From assembly GCA_018266755.1 (NCBI GenBank), contig JAFDZW010000005.1, positions 558,001 through 622,000 of the forward strand: a stretch of DNA of 64,000 nucleotides, in the 5' to 3' direction. Shown in pieces: positions 25,252 through 33,691 of this stretch (within the stretch, counting starts at the first letter, position 1; every line of letters starts with the position of its first letter). Origin of the DNA: Bacteroidota bacterium (GTDB lineage Bacteria > Bacteroidota > Ignavibacteria > Palsa-1295). The translations under genes were made by a program, and so were the position numbers. Below the pieces are notes generated by a model. That model was not told the DNA's origin. It saw only the letters and a program-made list of their open reading frames with translations, and did not search any database.

Positions 25252-27732
25252 TTAGTTTGTTACATCAGCAGTATGGACGCGTGCAACCCAGCGTACTGTG
25301 CCCGGCACACCTGCGAAATCCTGTACCTGAATGCGAAGCGTGGTACCCACGGCAATCAAGGTGACCGCTCCTGTACCAAAGCCATTCACATACGTCGTAA
25401 CGGGCGAACTGGCGATCGTGACGACCGCGCCCGAACGTGTTGCATTTCCTTCGACAATATAGGATGCCGAGTTGCCAAATCCACCTGTTGCATCACGTGC
25501 GGTGACAAGGATACGGAAAGTAATGCTCTGATTGGGAGCAAGGCTCAGCTCAGTTCCAGCACCATCAAGTGCCAGATTCTTGATCGGGTTGGCTGCATCG
25601 GTAGTCGTACGTTCAACGTACATTGACGTCTGAGCATCACCCTGAGCGGCAAATCCGCCAGCCGAATGTGCAACTTGACCGTACTGCCAGCTCTGCGCCA
25701 TGAATCCTGATGCAACCGAATAGGTAGCACCGAGCACCGTCTGGTTCGCAGCACCGCCGACAATGGTCGAAACATCACCGTCAGCATTATTTCCACGTCC
25801 GCCACCAATTACAGCATGCGACGCATTGGCCGTTGTAACGTTTCCGCGACCGCCGCCGATAAACGAGTGCATCATTGTCGCGGTATTCGCCTCACCACCT
25901 GCGACGGTGGTACCGTCACCAAGTGCCTGGTTATTGTCGCCACCACCGACGGTTTGCGTGATATCTGCAGGATTTCCATTACCGGCACGATTCATACGCC
26001 CACCGCCAACCGTTGCGAACTGACCATCGACAATGTTGCTTTGTCCACCGCTGATCGTCCCATGGTTTGCACCGACGGTAGTTGTGTTGCTCAATCCACC
26101 GCCGATAAATGAATGCATGTCGTTCGCCGTATTGCCTTCGCCACCGGCGATCGTCGCCCCGTCGCCAAGTGCCTTGTTATTATCGCCGCCGCCAACGGTT
26201 TGCGTGATGTTACCGGCAATACCATTGCCTGCACGGTTCATGCGCCCGCCGCCGACCGTACCGAACTGACCATCAACAATATTGTTTTGGCCGCCGCCGA
26301 TCGTCGCGTGGTTTGCACCGACATTCGTCGTGTTGCCGATACCACCGCCGATAGAGGAGTGTGTATCGTTTGCCGTATTGCCTTCACCGCCAGCGATCGT
26401 CGTTCCGTCGCCAAGCGCTTGGTTATTATCACCGCCACCGACGGTTTGTGTAATGTTCGCCCCGATACCGTTACCGGCACGGTTCATCCGACCGCCGCCA
26501 ACGACAGCAAAATTACCATCGGTGATATTTCCTTGACCGCCGCCGATCGCAGAATGCGTCGCACCGGGATTTGTCATATTGCCAAAACCGCCGCCGATAT
26601 ACGAGTGCATATCCGTAGCCGTATTTCCTTCACCACCGCAGATCGCCGTCCCGTCACCTAAGGCCTGGTTATTCTCACCACCACCAACAGTCTGGGTGAT
26701 GCCGGGGCCGCCGACTATACCGGCAGTGTTATTCTTTCCACCACCGACGATCGCCCAGTCGTTGATCGCACGGTTACCATCGCCGCCGCCGACCGTCGTT
26801 TCGGTACCGATTGCTTTGTTTGGCCCTGCAGCACCGGCACAATCGATGCCGCCACCGCCGACAAACGAACCGCATCCGCTCGCGACGTTATTGCCGCCGC
26901 CGCCGATCGTCGCATAGATACCGGAAGCGGTGTTCCCTGTGCCGCCTCCAATGAATGTGAAATCGGCCGTGTTTGTATTGGCCTGTCCTCCTCCAATCGT
27001 GGAGAAATTCAGTGGTGCAGCGCCATTAAGAGTAGTGTTGGCCGCACCACCTCCGATGAAGTTGGTATTGCCCGGTCCGCCGCCGTCATTGTTCGTCCCG
27101 ATCGGATTGAACGCGATACCTTGCGCATGTGCAGTACCGATGCCTGAAGCACCTGAGATACCGACAGAGAGGCTATTCGTCATATCGTCGTACTTCAGAT
27201 CGATCCCATCACCGCTGCGCAGGTTCAACGCGCCGCCTTTGGTGGTGATCGTCGTACCATTGACGCTGATACTCCCGACGTAATCGGTCGCCAGCTTCTT
27301 GGCCGTGATCGAATTGTCAGCGACATTCAACGCATAGGGTACTGAGGCAAGTGGAGTCAGCGGGCGAAGTTCTTCGCCGCTGCCGACCGTGACGCCAAGC
27401 CAAAGCTGCTTATCGAGCATACTGAGCTTCGGTAATGCCGATGAGCCGCTGCCAAGCTGCACGGAGAAAACCCCGCCCTGTACGTGCGCTGTGTACGAAT
27501 CTCTCCAAATGAAGTTCGACCCGTTCGGATCGACGTAGAGTGTCGTGGTGATGGCGTAGTCGCCGTCGGGGACGTGTTGCCCGTTCGACGAATTGAGCAC
27601 ACCTTGATATGTGATCGTGGGAGATGCCACGGCGGATGTCGCTGGGGTCTGCGCGTTAACGGTGCCGGCAAACAGCATCGCCGCAACAACCAGCAAAGCA
27701 CATCCACGAGTGATGGTAGTTCTGGTATTCAT
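25252..27732 (-). CDS. Large secreted head-repeat protein with phage-fibre-like C-terminus
   Basis: 826 residues. Signal peptide MNTRTTITRGCALLVVAAML...NAQ. Residues about 35-130 (ITYQGVLN, VPDGDYAITTTLYV, GGVFSVQLG) form an N-terminal domain common in FCB surface proteins. From about 215 to 680 the chain is built from short GGG-x-x-N-x-A turns, as in trimeric adhesin heads, including four 82-residue units. The end (QVAHSAGGFAAQGDAQTSMY, VERTTTD) resembles C-terminal domains of phage tail fibres. Probably a trimeric surface or fibre protein. No T9SS domain or YadA anchor is visible. It lies beside the prophage and may be part of it. Confidence 0.75.
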   Translation of the reverse strand: MNTRTTITRGCALLVVAAMLFAGTVNAQTPATSAVASPTITYQGVLNSSNGQHVPDGDYAITTTLYVDPNGSNFIWRDSYTAHVQGGVFSVQLGSGSSALPKLSMLDKQLWLGVTVGSGEELRPLTPLASVPYALNVADNSITAKKLATDYVGSISVNGTTITTKGGALNLRSGDGIDLKYDDMTNSLSVGISGASGIGTAHAQGIAFNPIGTNNDGGGPGNTNFIGGGAANTTLNGAAPLNFSTIGGGQANTNTADFTFIGGGTGNTASGIYATIGGGGNNVASGCGSFVGGGGIDCAGAAGPNKAIGTETTVGGGDGNRAINDWAIVGGGKNNTAGIVGGPGITQTVGGGENNQALGDGTAICGGEGNTATDMHSYIGGGFGNMTNPGATHSAIGGGQGNITDGNFAVVGGGRMNRAGNGIGANITQTVGGGDNNQALGDGTTIAGGEGNTANDTHSSIGGGIGNTTNVGANHATIGGGQNNIVDGQFGTVGGGRMNRAGNGIAGNITQTVGGGDNNKALGDGATIAGGEGNTANDMHSFIGGGLSNTTTVGANHGTISGGQSNIVDGQFATVGGGRMNRAGNGNPADITQTVGGGDNNQALGDGTTVAGGEANTATMMHSFIGGGRGNVTTANASHAVIGGGRGNNADGDVSTIVGGAANQTVLGATYSVASGFMAQSWQYGQVAHSAGGFAAQGDAQTSMYVERTTTDAANPIKNLALDGAGTELSLAPNQSITFRILVTARDATGGFGNSASYIVEGNATRSGAVVTIASSPVTTYVNGFGTGAVTLIAVGTTLRIQVQDFAGVPGTVRWVARVHTADVTN
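25790..26710 (-). repeat. Four tandem in-frame repeats of about 246 bp
   Basis: Each unit runs ITQTVGGG, NNQALGDG, GGEGNTA, MHSxIGGG, IGGGQxNI, VGGGRMNRAGNG. The ITQTVGGG codons recur near 26700, 26450, 26205 and 25960. High similarity of the two central units suggests recent duplication, and copy number may vary between strains. Confidence 0.85.
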
Positions 27733-28159
27733 GATTATTAACGTTGGTAAGTTAATCTGTTAATTGATAAAGAAACGAGAAGCATACAGCACGTGCATGA
27801 GTGGATGCACGACTGTATGAATGCAATATAAACCGTCGCATGAAATTTTCGCCCCTCAAAAACCTCACGAAACTGTATAGAATGAAGATTTAATAAGTCG
27901 ATCGGCAAATTAAACCTGAATCAGACCTTTTTGCGAGCAACCAATTACTAAACAACTACCATCAAATAGAAACACCCGTCATGCAGACATGACGGGTGTT
28001 GTGTTCCACAGCTCCTGAGGTAGTAGTCTCGGAGTTCATTTTGAAGCAGAAATGCCGCTTTTTGGTATTGGAATCGCGGTTATTGGGTCAACGTCAGGTG
28101 CCGTTTTGTACCGTGTTCGGGGACAGAGCAGGGACAGAAATCGATCTGTAATCGCTCTA
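27733..28159. other. 427-bp stretch without a gene, between repeat protein and lipoprotein operon
   Basis: Contains an imperfect hairpin in the 5' leader of the repeat protein (27785-27817, core GTGCAT/ATGCAC), an AT-rich zone with a TATATTG near 27835 that could be its promoter, and a perfect hairpin (27971-28000, AACACCCGTCATG stem). 28036-28159 contains nothing I recognise. The left end of the prophage could lie here. Confidence 0.5.
27971..28000 (-). terminator. Hairpin, probable terminator of the 28.2-29.2 kb genes
   Basis: Perfect 13-bp stem AACACCCGTCATG/CATGACGGGTGTT with a 4-nt loop. On the minus strand it is followed by TCTATTTG, a weak T tract. Confidence 0.6.
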
Positions 28160-28420
28160 TTACGGATTACAGGCACCACTTGCGTCGGGCGTATAGCCTG
28201 CATTGATCGCTTCCTGCCGAGTGCTGAATGTGATCCAGTTCGATCCGGTCCCAACGTATCGGCAATTCGGTAGATGGAATACCTTTGTGGACTTGTTGCC
28301 ATAGTATGAAACCGTACCGTTTCCATTCGAGCCGTTATCGGTGTTCGTGGTGGATGAGCACCCGCCAACTACAGCTCCGAGTAGAATACCGAATGCGAAG
28401 ATTCTGAGTGACTTTCTCAT
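28160..28420 (-). CDS. Small lipoprotein with Ada-type zinc-binding-like domain
   Basis: 86 residues. Lipobox in GILLGAVVGGC, then a Ser/Asn linker, then GNKSTKVFHLPNCRYVG, FSTRQEAINAGYTP and CNP. The x-KVFHxPxC...A...GYxPC pattern is the small domain shared with the metal-binding part of Ada and often attached to secreted nucleases; here it stands alone on a lipid anchor. Overlaps the upstream gene by 4 nt (ATGA). Confidence 0.75.
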   Translation of the reverse strand: MRKSLRIFAFGILLGAVVGGCSSTTNTDNGSNGNGTVSYYGNKSTKVFHLPNCRYVGTGSNWITFSTRQEAINAGYTPDASGACNP

Positions 28421-28629
28421 CGGGGAGCCCTCCGCTTATGTGCGCTCACGACAGTGCCGTCCTTGCGCTTATACGATCGAACCGAAACGGTCTTATTCCC
28501 TTTTGACTTCGAGCTCGAATGGTACGATGAATGACTTCGACCGGAGCTCCGATGACCACCGCGGGCCGGAGAAAGAAGAGGCGGTAGCATCATCAATGCT
28601 ACCAACAATGCAATGATTGTCTTTTTCAT
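28417..28629 (-). CDS. Small secreted basic Ser-rich peptide
   Basis: 70 residues. Signal peptide MKKTIIALLVALMMLPPLLS, then a Ser/His/Lys-rich segment and VRSYKRKDGTVVSAHKRRAP, a motif often found in short exported proteins with a KRKDGTxVxxHxR core. Translationally coupled to the next lipoprotein by an ATGA overlap. Confidence 0.7.
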   Translation of the reverse strand: MKKTIIALLVALMMLPPLLSPARGGHRSSGRSHSSYHSSSKSKGNKTVSVRSYKRKDGTVVSAHKRRAPR

Positions 28630-28656
28630 GGATGAATTAGGTTGATGAATGACACT

Positions 28657-29229
28657 CTATTGGATAATGAGCACCGGGTGTACCTCTACGCCGTTCACGG
28701 CCACTCCACGCTGCCCATGGATGAAGTCAAAGAACCGAACGCCTCGCACCGTGACGGCGACGTCGCACGTCTTGAACGAGCTCGTTGGATTGCCGACATG
28801 GTCCTTGATCCATTGCGCGGCCGTCGCATACTGTCCTGCATGCGATGTGCGGTTCGCCGGTGAACACGTAGCCGACGGGATCTCGGCGATCATAGTCTGG
28901 CCCGAGTCGTCTTGCAGCACCAGGTGAAGATCTCCATCATCCTCCCGCTTGTACGACGTGAGGTGCGCGCTAACCTCTATGACGTCACGCTCGATCTGCA
29001 GGCGCGAGTCCGGACTTGTGGGTTTCGGTATTGCGATCTCAGCTGCAACTGTGCTCGGGTGAATCGTAGCGAAGTCTATGAGCGACGTATCGGCATCGGC
29101 CAGACTCTTCACATGCCATCGTTCGGTACCGCATTCGGCGGTGTCCGTTGGCTGGGTTGTGGTTTGCGTTGCGCTCGAGCAGGATAATAGCGCGGCGATG
29201 ACGATTGCAATGGGGAGCATTGATCTCAT
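28657..29229 (-). CDS. Lipoprotein with OB-like domain
   Basis: 190 residues. Lipobox IAALLSC at the start. The rest (TERWHVKSLAD, SAHLTSYKREDDGDLHLVLQ, MIAEIPSATC, VTVRGVRFFDFIHGQRGVA, NGVEVHPVL) belongs to a family I have often seen annotated as hypothetical in soil bacteria; the DxHLVLxD and NGxExHPV segments suggest an OB-type beta-barrel. Substrate unknown. A near-match -10 (TATATTCG) lies about 20 nt upstream. Confidence 0.75.
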   Translation of the reverse strand: MRSMLPIAIVIAALLSCSSATQTTTQPTDTAECGTERWHVKSLADADTSLIDFATIHPSTVAAEIAIPKPTSPDSRLQIERDVIEVSAHLTSYKREDDGDLHLVLQDDSGQTMIAEIPSATCSPANRTSHAGQYATAAQWIKDHVGNPTSSFKTCDVAVTVRGVRFFDFIHGQRGVAVNGVEVHPVLIIQ

Positions 29230-29307
29230 AGTTGACTAAGTAACACTACGAATATACAACAATTCTATTCGTATGTTAGCGTCAGGAAGTGGCGGGTGGC
29301 GAAGTAG

Positions 29308-29535
29308 CTATTTTGTCAGCGCAATGATCACGTTCACAACAGCCGAAAACGCGGAAATGCAAGTAGCAACAATCAGCCAGAGAGTCATCTCTTGATTCTC
29401 GCGAGCGAGCCGATCACTTGCCCTCCTATTCAATTCATTCTCCAAGCCGTTGAGATTGTAACCTGCTACGGTCTGCATGTTGGCGTCGATAATCTCCTGA
29501 ATTTCATCGTCCGTCAGTTGCCGTATGCTCTTCAT
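29308..29535 (-). CDS. Small C-terminally anchored membrane protein
   Basis: 75 residues: helical N-terminus IRQLTDDEIQEIIDANMQT, then one transmembrane helix at the end (LWLIVATCISAFSAVVNVII). Tail-anchored topology. No family recognised. Starts with an ATGA overlap on the preceding gene. Confidence 0.6.
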   Translation of the reverse strand: MKSIRQLTDDEIQEIIDANMQTVAGYNLNGLENELNRRASDRLARENQEMTLWLIVATCISAFSAVVNVIIALTK

Positions 29536-29801
29536 ACCGCTTTGAAATATAGCTTCGTGATGTTCTTCTTTTTGAAATAAGCGACTCGCCAGAGCTTCGC
29601 CGGTATCTTCTCCACATCAGTCCCTTCCGGCGATATCGTGTACTCACCCTTGCTGTAATCCATACGCCTGTCCCCGGGCTGACTGATCGTCATGCTTGCG
29701 AACCTCTCAGTGATTGGACGATTCTGGACGGGCCTCGCCATCGTTGCGAAGCTGATCTCTTTGGCGACGGCAAGTGAACCGATATTCGTGCTGTACGTCA
29801 T
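29532..29801 (-). CDS. Unknown small protein
   Basis: 89 residues. FATMARPVQNRPITERF and WRVAYFKKKNITKLYFKAV are its most distinct parts. No membrane segment or family seen. Sits 6 nt after the zinc-ribbon gene and overlaps the next by 4 nt, so it is part of the 31-29 kb operon. Confidence 0.6.
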   Translation of the reverse strand: MTYSTNIGSLAVAKEISFATMARPVQNRPITERFASMTISQPGDRRMDYSKGEYTISPEGTDVEKIPAKLWRVAYFKKKNITKLYFKAV

Positions 29802-29807
29802 GCCCTT

Positions 29808-30113
29808 TCAACCCCCATCCCACCGAAAGGATTCACGGCGATTGTACGCTAACGCTGCTCGGTCTACGAGGTCTGCGAGCTGCTGTAGCGTGTCGAAATC
29901 CACCTCTGCGGAGCGTATCACATTGCGACACATCGCACAGGCCGTGAAGTGGTTCTCGAATGACATTGTCCCCTTGCCCCCGCAGCGAGGACAACGCTCC
30001 ACCGGGTTCACGGTGACGGTGCCGAAGCCCATGATATAGAGCTTGACCGGCTCGGATTCGTAGAATGCCGTTTTCTCGTGGAATCTGAGAACATGGCCGT
30101 TATAGAATGACAT
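29808..30113 (-). CDS. Small zinc-ribbon protein
   Basis: 101 residues. RCPRCGGKGTMSF and FTACAMCRNVI provide two C-x-x-C knuckles (about 17 residues apart), enough for one zinc site of the DnaJ central or rubredoxin kind. The rest is helical (FDTLQQLADLVDRAALAYN). Typical of small phage-borne proteins; function unknown. Confidence 0.7.
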   Translation of the reverse strand: MSFYNGHVLRFHEKTAFYESEPVKLYIMGFGTVTVNPVERCPRCGGKGTMSFENHFTACAMCRNVIRSAEVDFDTLQQLADLVDRAALAYNRRESFRWDGG

Positions 30114-30174
30114 AGGTGCCCCTGATTGAAATTGCTATCAACGAGGCAACCCACAGGCACCAGGTGCCGAGTTC

Positions 30175-30855
30175 CTACGCGGCGACTCGATCGATCAAAT
30201 GCGGGTCTTCGTATCCAGCTCTACCGACCGCTTTATCTACTGCATAGATATCGAGGTAACTCCGATCACATGGATGCAGCATTGATGTCACCATTTCGAG
30301 CGGCGTATCGGGAGCGAGCCACTGTTCTTGTTCATCCGGCGTAACAATCATCGGCATGCGGTCGTGGTAGTCTTTTGTGACCTCGTTCGGATGCGTGGTA
30401 ATAATCGTGCATGTCGTAATTACCTCGCCACCGTCGAGAACGGTTTCACCCCAAAGTCCGGCCAGTGCAATTAACTCGGCATGCGCGGCGTGGAAATAAT
30501 ATGGCTGCTTATCCTTCGCATTGAGTTTTTTCCATTCATAATATCCGGCAACTGGGATAATACAGCGGTGCTTCTTCATGGCCGGGGCATACATCCGGCT
30601 CATGAGGATCTTATCGTCGCGGGCATTGAACGTTGCGAACTTGAAATCCTTGGGGTCACCGATACGAGGCGGCAGCAGACCCCAACGCATCATCCGTGCT
30701 TCGCGGTCACCATTTGGATCCTCGATAATGCCACAGATTCTCGTCGTTGGCGATACATTGTACCGGGCATATTCCTGGATGTCGGCAAACTTCTTCACGC
30801 CATACTCGCGGCTGAGCTGCTCCCGGTCAATAAGCTGAACTACGCGTCCGCACAT
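30175..30855 (-). CDS. SRAP (YedK/HMCES) abasic-site protection protein
   Basis: 226 residues beginning MCGRVV: after Met removal Cys2 forms a thiazolidine crosslink with abasic sites in single-stranded DNA. Other SRAP signatures seen: WGLLPP, the Asn in FATFNARDD, the Glu in GYYEWKK, and the His in YHDRMPMIV. Complete length. Placed in a phage-side operon, it may protect replicating phage or host DNA with abasic sites from cleavage. Confidence 0.93.
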   Translation of the reverse strand: MCGRVVQLIDREQLSREYGVKKFADIQEYARYNVSPTTRICGIIEDPNGDREARMMRWGLLPPRIGDPKDFKFATFNARDDKILMSRMYAPAMKKHRCIIPVAGYYEWKKLNAKDKQPYYFHAAHAELIALAGLWGETVLDGGEVITTCTIITTHPNEVTKDYHDRMPMIVTPDEQEQWLAPDTPLEMVTSMLHPCDRSYLDIYAVDKAVGRAGYEDPHLIDRVAA

Positions 30856-30858
30856 AGC

Positions 30859-31059
30859 TTACTCGGCTTTGAATCCATTCTCAGCGAGAACGCTACGAAT
30901 CGCGTCTTCCGGCATATTGTGTTCATCGAACTGTATCTCGATGTGCTGTTCGTCAACCCGGTCAATGTTGATCTCACCCTCGGATGGTAAGCGTTCGGAT
31001 AGACGGTGCACATCATCGTAGAATGTGGCTTGGTTCGGTATGGCAGCGATAATTATCAT
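30859..31059 (-). CDS. Small unknown protein, first gene of the 31-28 kb operon
   Basis: 66 residues from ATG at 31059 (MIIIAAIPNQATFYDDVHR); an upstream in-frame start at 31086 would place the -10 element inside the coding region. C-terminal part IEIQFDEHNMPEDAIRSVLAENGFKAE looks like a small alpha-beta fold. Ends 3 nt before the SRAP gene. Confidence 0.6.
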   Translation of the reverse strand: MIIIAAIPNQATFYDDVHRLSERLPSEGEINIDRVDEQHIEIQFDEHNMPEDAIRSVLAENGFKAE

Positions 31060-31062
31060 GTA

Positions 31063-31070
31063 CAAATATA
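31063..31070 (-). promoter_or_regulatory. -10 element TATATTTG, probably leaderless
   Basis: TATATTTG on the minus strand ends only 3 nt before the ATG at 31059. The same TATATTTG-to-ATG geometry is seen at 14132 and 16749. Should drive the SRAP operon. Confidence 0.5.
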
Positions 31071-31086
31071 AGAAGCCCACGAACAA

Positions 31087-31437
31087 AAGTTTAGGTGATA
31101 ACTGTCATTCGTGCGCCAGACCGTCGCGGATTGCACTTCTTACTCCAATATAGTGAATGTGCATTTCTCGTGCATAATGTAAAGTAATAGTGCATTTTGG
31201 AATCATATTGTACAGTGATGGCGGCGACTTGGAAGACTTGGAAATCGCGACAGTCTCAATGCGCCCTGAATTTAATTCGTGAAATAAGAACTCATTGAGC
31301 TACAGCAACTTACGGAAGGGTACACATTACTCGTGAAATAAAGAGGCCCGACGCTGTTGAACGTCGGGCCTCGCCACGGGATACAAGCTACTAACACTGG
31401 ATGGTTGGTAGTTGTAGTTGCTGTGAGCGGTGAGAGA
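31087..31437. other. 350-bp regulatory gap between late phage operon and SRAP operon
   Basis: No gene seen. AT-rich, with GTGCAT repeated at about 31158, 31170 and 31190, and two copies of a CGTGAAATAA motif (about 31279 and 31332). The left end holds the SRAP-operon promoter, the right end the late-operon terminator. The repeats could be operators. Confidence 0.5.
31336..31372 (-). terminator. Terminator of the phage late operon
   Basis: Minus strand: stem GAGGCCCGACG/CGTCGGGCCTC (11 bp, 8-nt loop), then TTTATTTC. All late genes from about 58.5 kb down read towards it. Confidence 0.88.
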
Positions 31438-31644
31438 TTAGCCGCTCCGGGTTGAATCGGAGGTAACTCGTTCGAGGATTTCGACGAATGCCTGCTTTCG
31501 AGCCGTGAGGCGTTCGATTGCAAGCTCATCCTGCATGGCATTGCCTTCCGCGCCGCTTGGGTTCGTCAGCGCCGGGGATTCGGCTTTGAGGGCTTCATTG
31601 CAGATCGCAATTTCAGCCCTCAGGTATTCGGATAAATTATCCAT
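31438..31644 (-). CDS. Small coiled-coil phage protein
   Basis: 68 residues, fully helical (YLRAEIAICNEALKAE, ELAIERLTARKQAFVEILE). Last gene of the late operon, just ahead of the terminator. No family recognised. Confidence 0.6.
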   Translation of the reverse strand: MDNLSEYLRAEIAICNEALKAESPALTNPSGAEGNAMQDELAIERLTARKQAFVEILERVTSDSTRSG

Positions 31645-31649
31645 ACTCG

Positions 31650-32030
31650 TTACGCGATCGGCAGGAGTTCGACAATCACCGTGATATCGAGCGCAGTACC
31701 CGAATCGGGGCTCACAACTACCGCCTCGACCTCTTTGCCCGCCTCGATCACGCCCGTGCCATTGACGAGATAGATCACCGGGTTATCCGGGTTGTCGAGG
31801 TTCGAGTAACGTTGGTCGGCAGCAGTGAACGGGATAGTACCCGATGCATAATTCTTACTATCGGCCTGAATGCGAAACAGCATATCGCCGTTCGGAGAGG
31901 TCGCTGTATCGGAGAGTACGGTAACACTTTTCAGAACACAGTCCTGATCGAGCGTACCGAGTGCGGTCGAGCCGTTTGTTGTGCCGGAAATGCCGCGTTT
32001 GACGAGATGGATTGGATTGCTAATGGTCAT
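31650..32030 (-). CDS. Phage beta-rich structural-type protein
   Basis: 126 residues from ATG at 32030 (MTISNPIHLVKRG). Repeats of small residues and beta strands (SVTVLSDTATSPNGDMLFRI, EAVVVSPDSGTALDITVIVE) resemble small decoration or fibre-associated proteins. No signal peptide, unlike the two genes before it. Five nt from the next gene. Confidence 0.6.
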   Translation of the reverse strand: MTISNPIHLVKRGISGTTNGSTALGTLDQDCVLKSVTVLSDTATSPNGDMLFRIQADSKNYASGTIPFTAADQRYSNLDNPDNPVIYLVNGTGVIEAGKEVEAVVVSPDSGTALDITVIVELLPIA

Positions 32031-32043
32031 TGTATTAGATTGA

Positions 32044-32820
32044 TTAGTGAAGTCGTTGTGCAGAAAAAAATGAGTTTGCTCCCACACCGGCCTCGTTGCC
32101 GTCGAGACTCTTCATGCGTAGCGCGAGTGTACCTGCATTTGATCCGTTGCGAATCAAACCTGATACGACATATAGATATGTACTACCAGCCTCAACCGTA
32201 GGTGTGAATGCCGCATCATAGGCGCCTATTCGTTTCACCGATACGGTCGAATTAAGTTGCACGAGCGTTGCGCTGATTGCCGTAGGCGATGTAGGACCGT
32301 TTACAGCCAGCTGACAATTCGTGACATTGACGTTTGCGCCAATAATGATGAATCGGAATTCCCAGACCTCATTCGCGCCGACGGAAAACGTCATGCCCGT
32401 TACATCGACGAAGGAAGTGCTGAACGTCGTTACATCGGCGGTGAGGTAATTACCTGATCCACTCCATGCGGGGATACCTCCGAATACCGATAGTATTTGG
32501 CCCGTAGAGCCTATCCCGAGTTTTGACAGCGTATTCGATGCGGAAGCATAGAGTAGATCGCCGGTCGTGTAGGTTGATTGATTGGTGCCGCCATAGGCTT
32601 CCGAGATTTTAGTCGCATTCCAGATGCCGGTTGTCACCGTGCCAAGCCCCGTAATAGTTGTTGTGGCTGCCCACGACGTGTTCGTGCCGTCCGTCGTGAG
32701 GTACTTACCACTGTTGCCCGTTTGTGAAGGGACGAGTTTCGTGTTCGCCACGCCGGAGACACCCGACGTTTGAGCGAACGATGCGGAAGCAAGCAGAAGA
32801 ATGATCGCGAGGACTTTCAT
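32044..32820 (-). CDS. Tail-fibre-like protein with signal peptide (1)
   Basis: 258 residues from ATG at 32820. N-terminal MKVLAIILLLASASFAQ is a clear Sec signal. Then phage-fibre motifs: GKYLTTDGTNTSW, GLGTVTTGIWNATKISEAYG and LLYASASNTLSKLGIG, followed by a beta-sandwich-like C-terminal half. Fibre repeats of this kind are normal in tail fibres; an export signal is not. Its stop-start junction with the upstream gene is TGATG. Confidence 0.75.
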   Translation of the reverse strand: MKVLAIILLLASASFAQTSGVSGVANTKLVPSQTGNSGKYLTTDGTNTSWAATTTITGLGTVTTGIWNATKISEAYGGTNQSTYTTGDLLYASASNTLSKLGIGSTGQILSVFGGIPAWSGSGNYLTADVTTFSTSFVDVTGMTFSVGANEVWEFRFIIIGANVNVTNCQLAVNGPTSPTAISATLVQLNSTVSVKRIGAYDAAFTPTVEAGSTYLYVVSGLIRNGSNAGTLALRMKSLDGNEAGVGANSFFSAQRLH

Positions 32821-33689
32821 CAATTCACTGTCAGATTACCGGCTGCCGAGACGACATACCAGAGATTATTCGTGCCGTCGTTCTTCTGAAATACAACGTC
32901 GACCGCATCGCCGGAGCCTGTGGACTGGATGTATCCGCCAGTCCCTGCTGTCGTGACCAGAGAACCCCAGTATATCTTTGTCGTTGCGGGCTGTGCGAGT
33001 TTCCATCCTGTGTTCTGTGTGGGATCGACACAGAGCGCTACATGCTGTCCGATCGTGGGGGACGTCGGAAGCGTTACGACGCATCGAGTGGAGGTCTTAT
33101 TCGTGAAGTAGAAGTTGCCCGCCGTTGCGGTTTGATCCGCAGTTATCGTCGAGTACGTGTAACCGCCCGATGGAGCCTGAAACGACGGTGCGGCTGAAGA
33201 GCCGTTCGACGTGAGTACCCACCCTGCGGTTGATAGTCCAGTTGATGCGCTCTGGAATGCTCCGGTTGACGTTGTGCCCGCAAGGACGGGAGCGTAGGCC
33301 GTGAATGAACCCGCACCTGTTCCGCCTTGAGCGACCGTTACGAGTGCGTTATCTGTGAGTATCGTCGCACTGGCGTTCGGAAGCGTGAACGTCTTTTCAG
33401 AAGTCGTCGGGCCGGAGAACTTCGTGAACCCGTTGCCCGTACCTCCATAGCCCGAAGTAATGATCGTCCCGTTCCAGACGCCGGTCGAGATCGTGCCGAG
33501 CGTCGTAATGTTCGCCGAGCCCGCCCACGTCGAAATAGCGGTATTCTCCACGAGATTCAGCGACAGATCGGTCTTGATCTGGGTATAGGTTCGTCCGCCC
33601 AAACCTGTCGTCTGCGCGAACGCAGGCAACGCATCGCAGGATATGAATGCACTCAGAACAGAGAGTAGAAAATAGAGATAGCGTTTCAT
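32820..33689 (-). CDS. Tail-fibre-like protein with signal peptide (2)
   Basis: 289 residues. Signal MKRYLYFLLSVLSAFISCDALPAFAQ, then NITTLGTISTGVWNGTIITS, GYGGTGNGFTKFSGPTT, LPNASATILTDNALVTVAQG and a C-terminal domain (TLPTSPTIGQHVALCVDPTQ, IYWGSLVTTAGTGGYIQ). Paralogous in layout to the next gene. The GVWNGTxI and AQGGTGAGSF motifs are hallmarks of phage tail fibres. Expected to act at the host envelope if the signal is used. Confidence 0.75.
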   Translation of the reverse strand: MKRYLYFLLSVLSAFISCDALPAFAQTTGLGGRTYTQIKTDLSLNLVENTAISTWAGSANITTLGTISTGVWNGTIITSGYGGTGNGFTKFSGPTTSEKTFTLPNASATILTDNALVTVAQGGTGAGSFTAYAPVLAGTTSTGAFQSASTGLSTAGWVLTSNGSSAAPSFQAPSGGYTYSTITADQTATAGNFYFTNKTSTRCVVTLPTSPTIGQHVALCVDPTQNTGWKLAQPATTKIYWGSLVTTAGTGGYIQSTGSGDAVDVVFQKNDGTNNLWYVVSAAGNLTVN

Positions 33690-33691
33690 GG

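Noticed and set aside
26113-26661. Open frames opposite the head-repeat protein
   Set aside because: Mirror images of the GGG/GGN-rich repeats; no start signal or family.
25790-26710. Tandem repeats as a CRISPR array
   Set aside because: Units of about 246 bp are coding and in frame; no short repeat-spacer pattern.
28036-28368. 110-codon minus-strand open frame
   Set aside because: Overlaps the lipoprotein gene out of frame; Pro/Arg-rich shadow composition.
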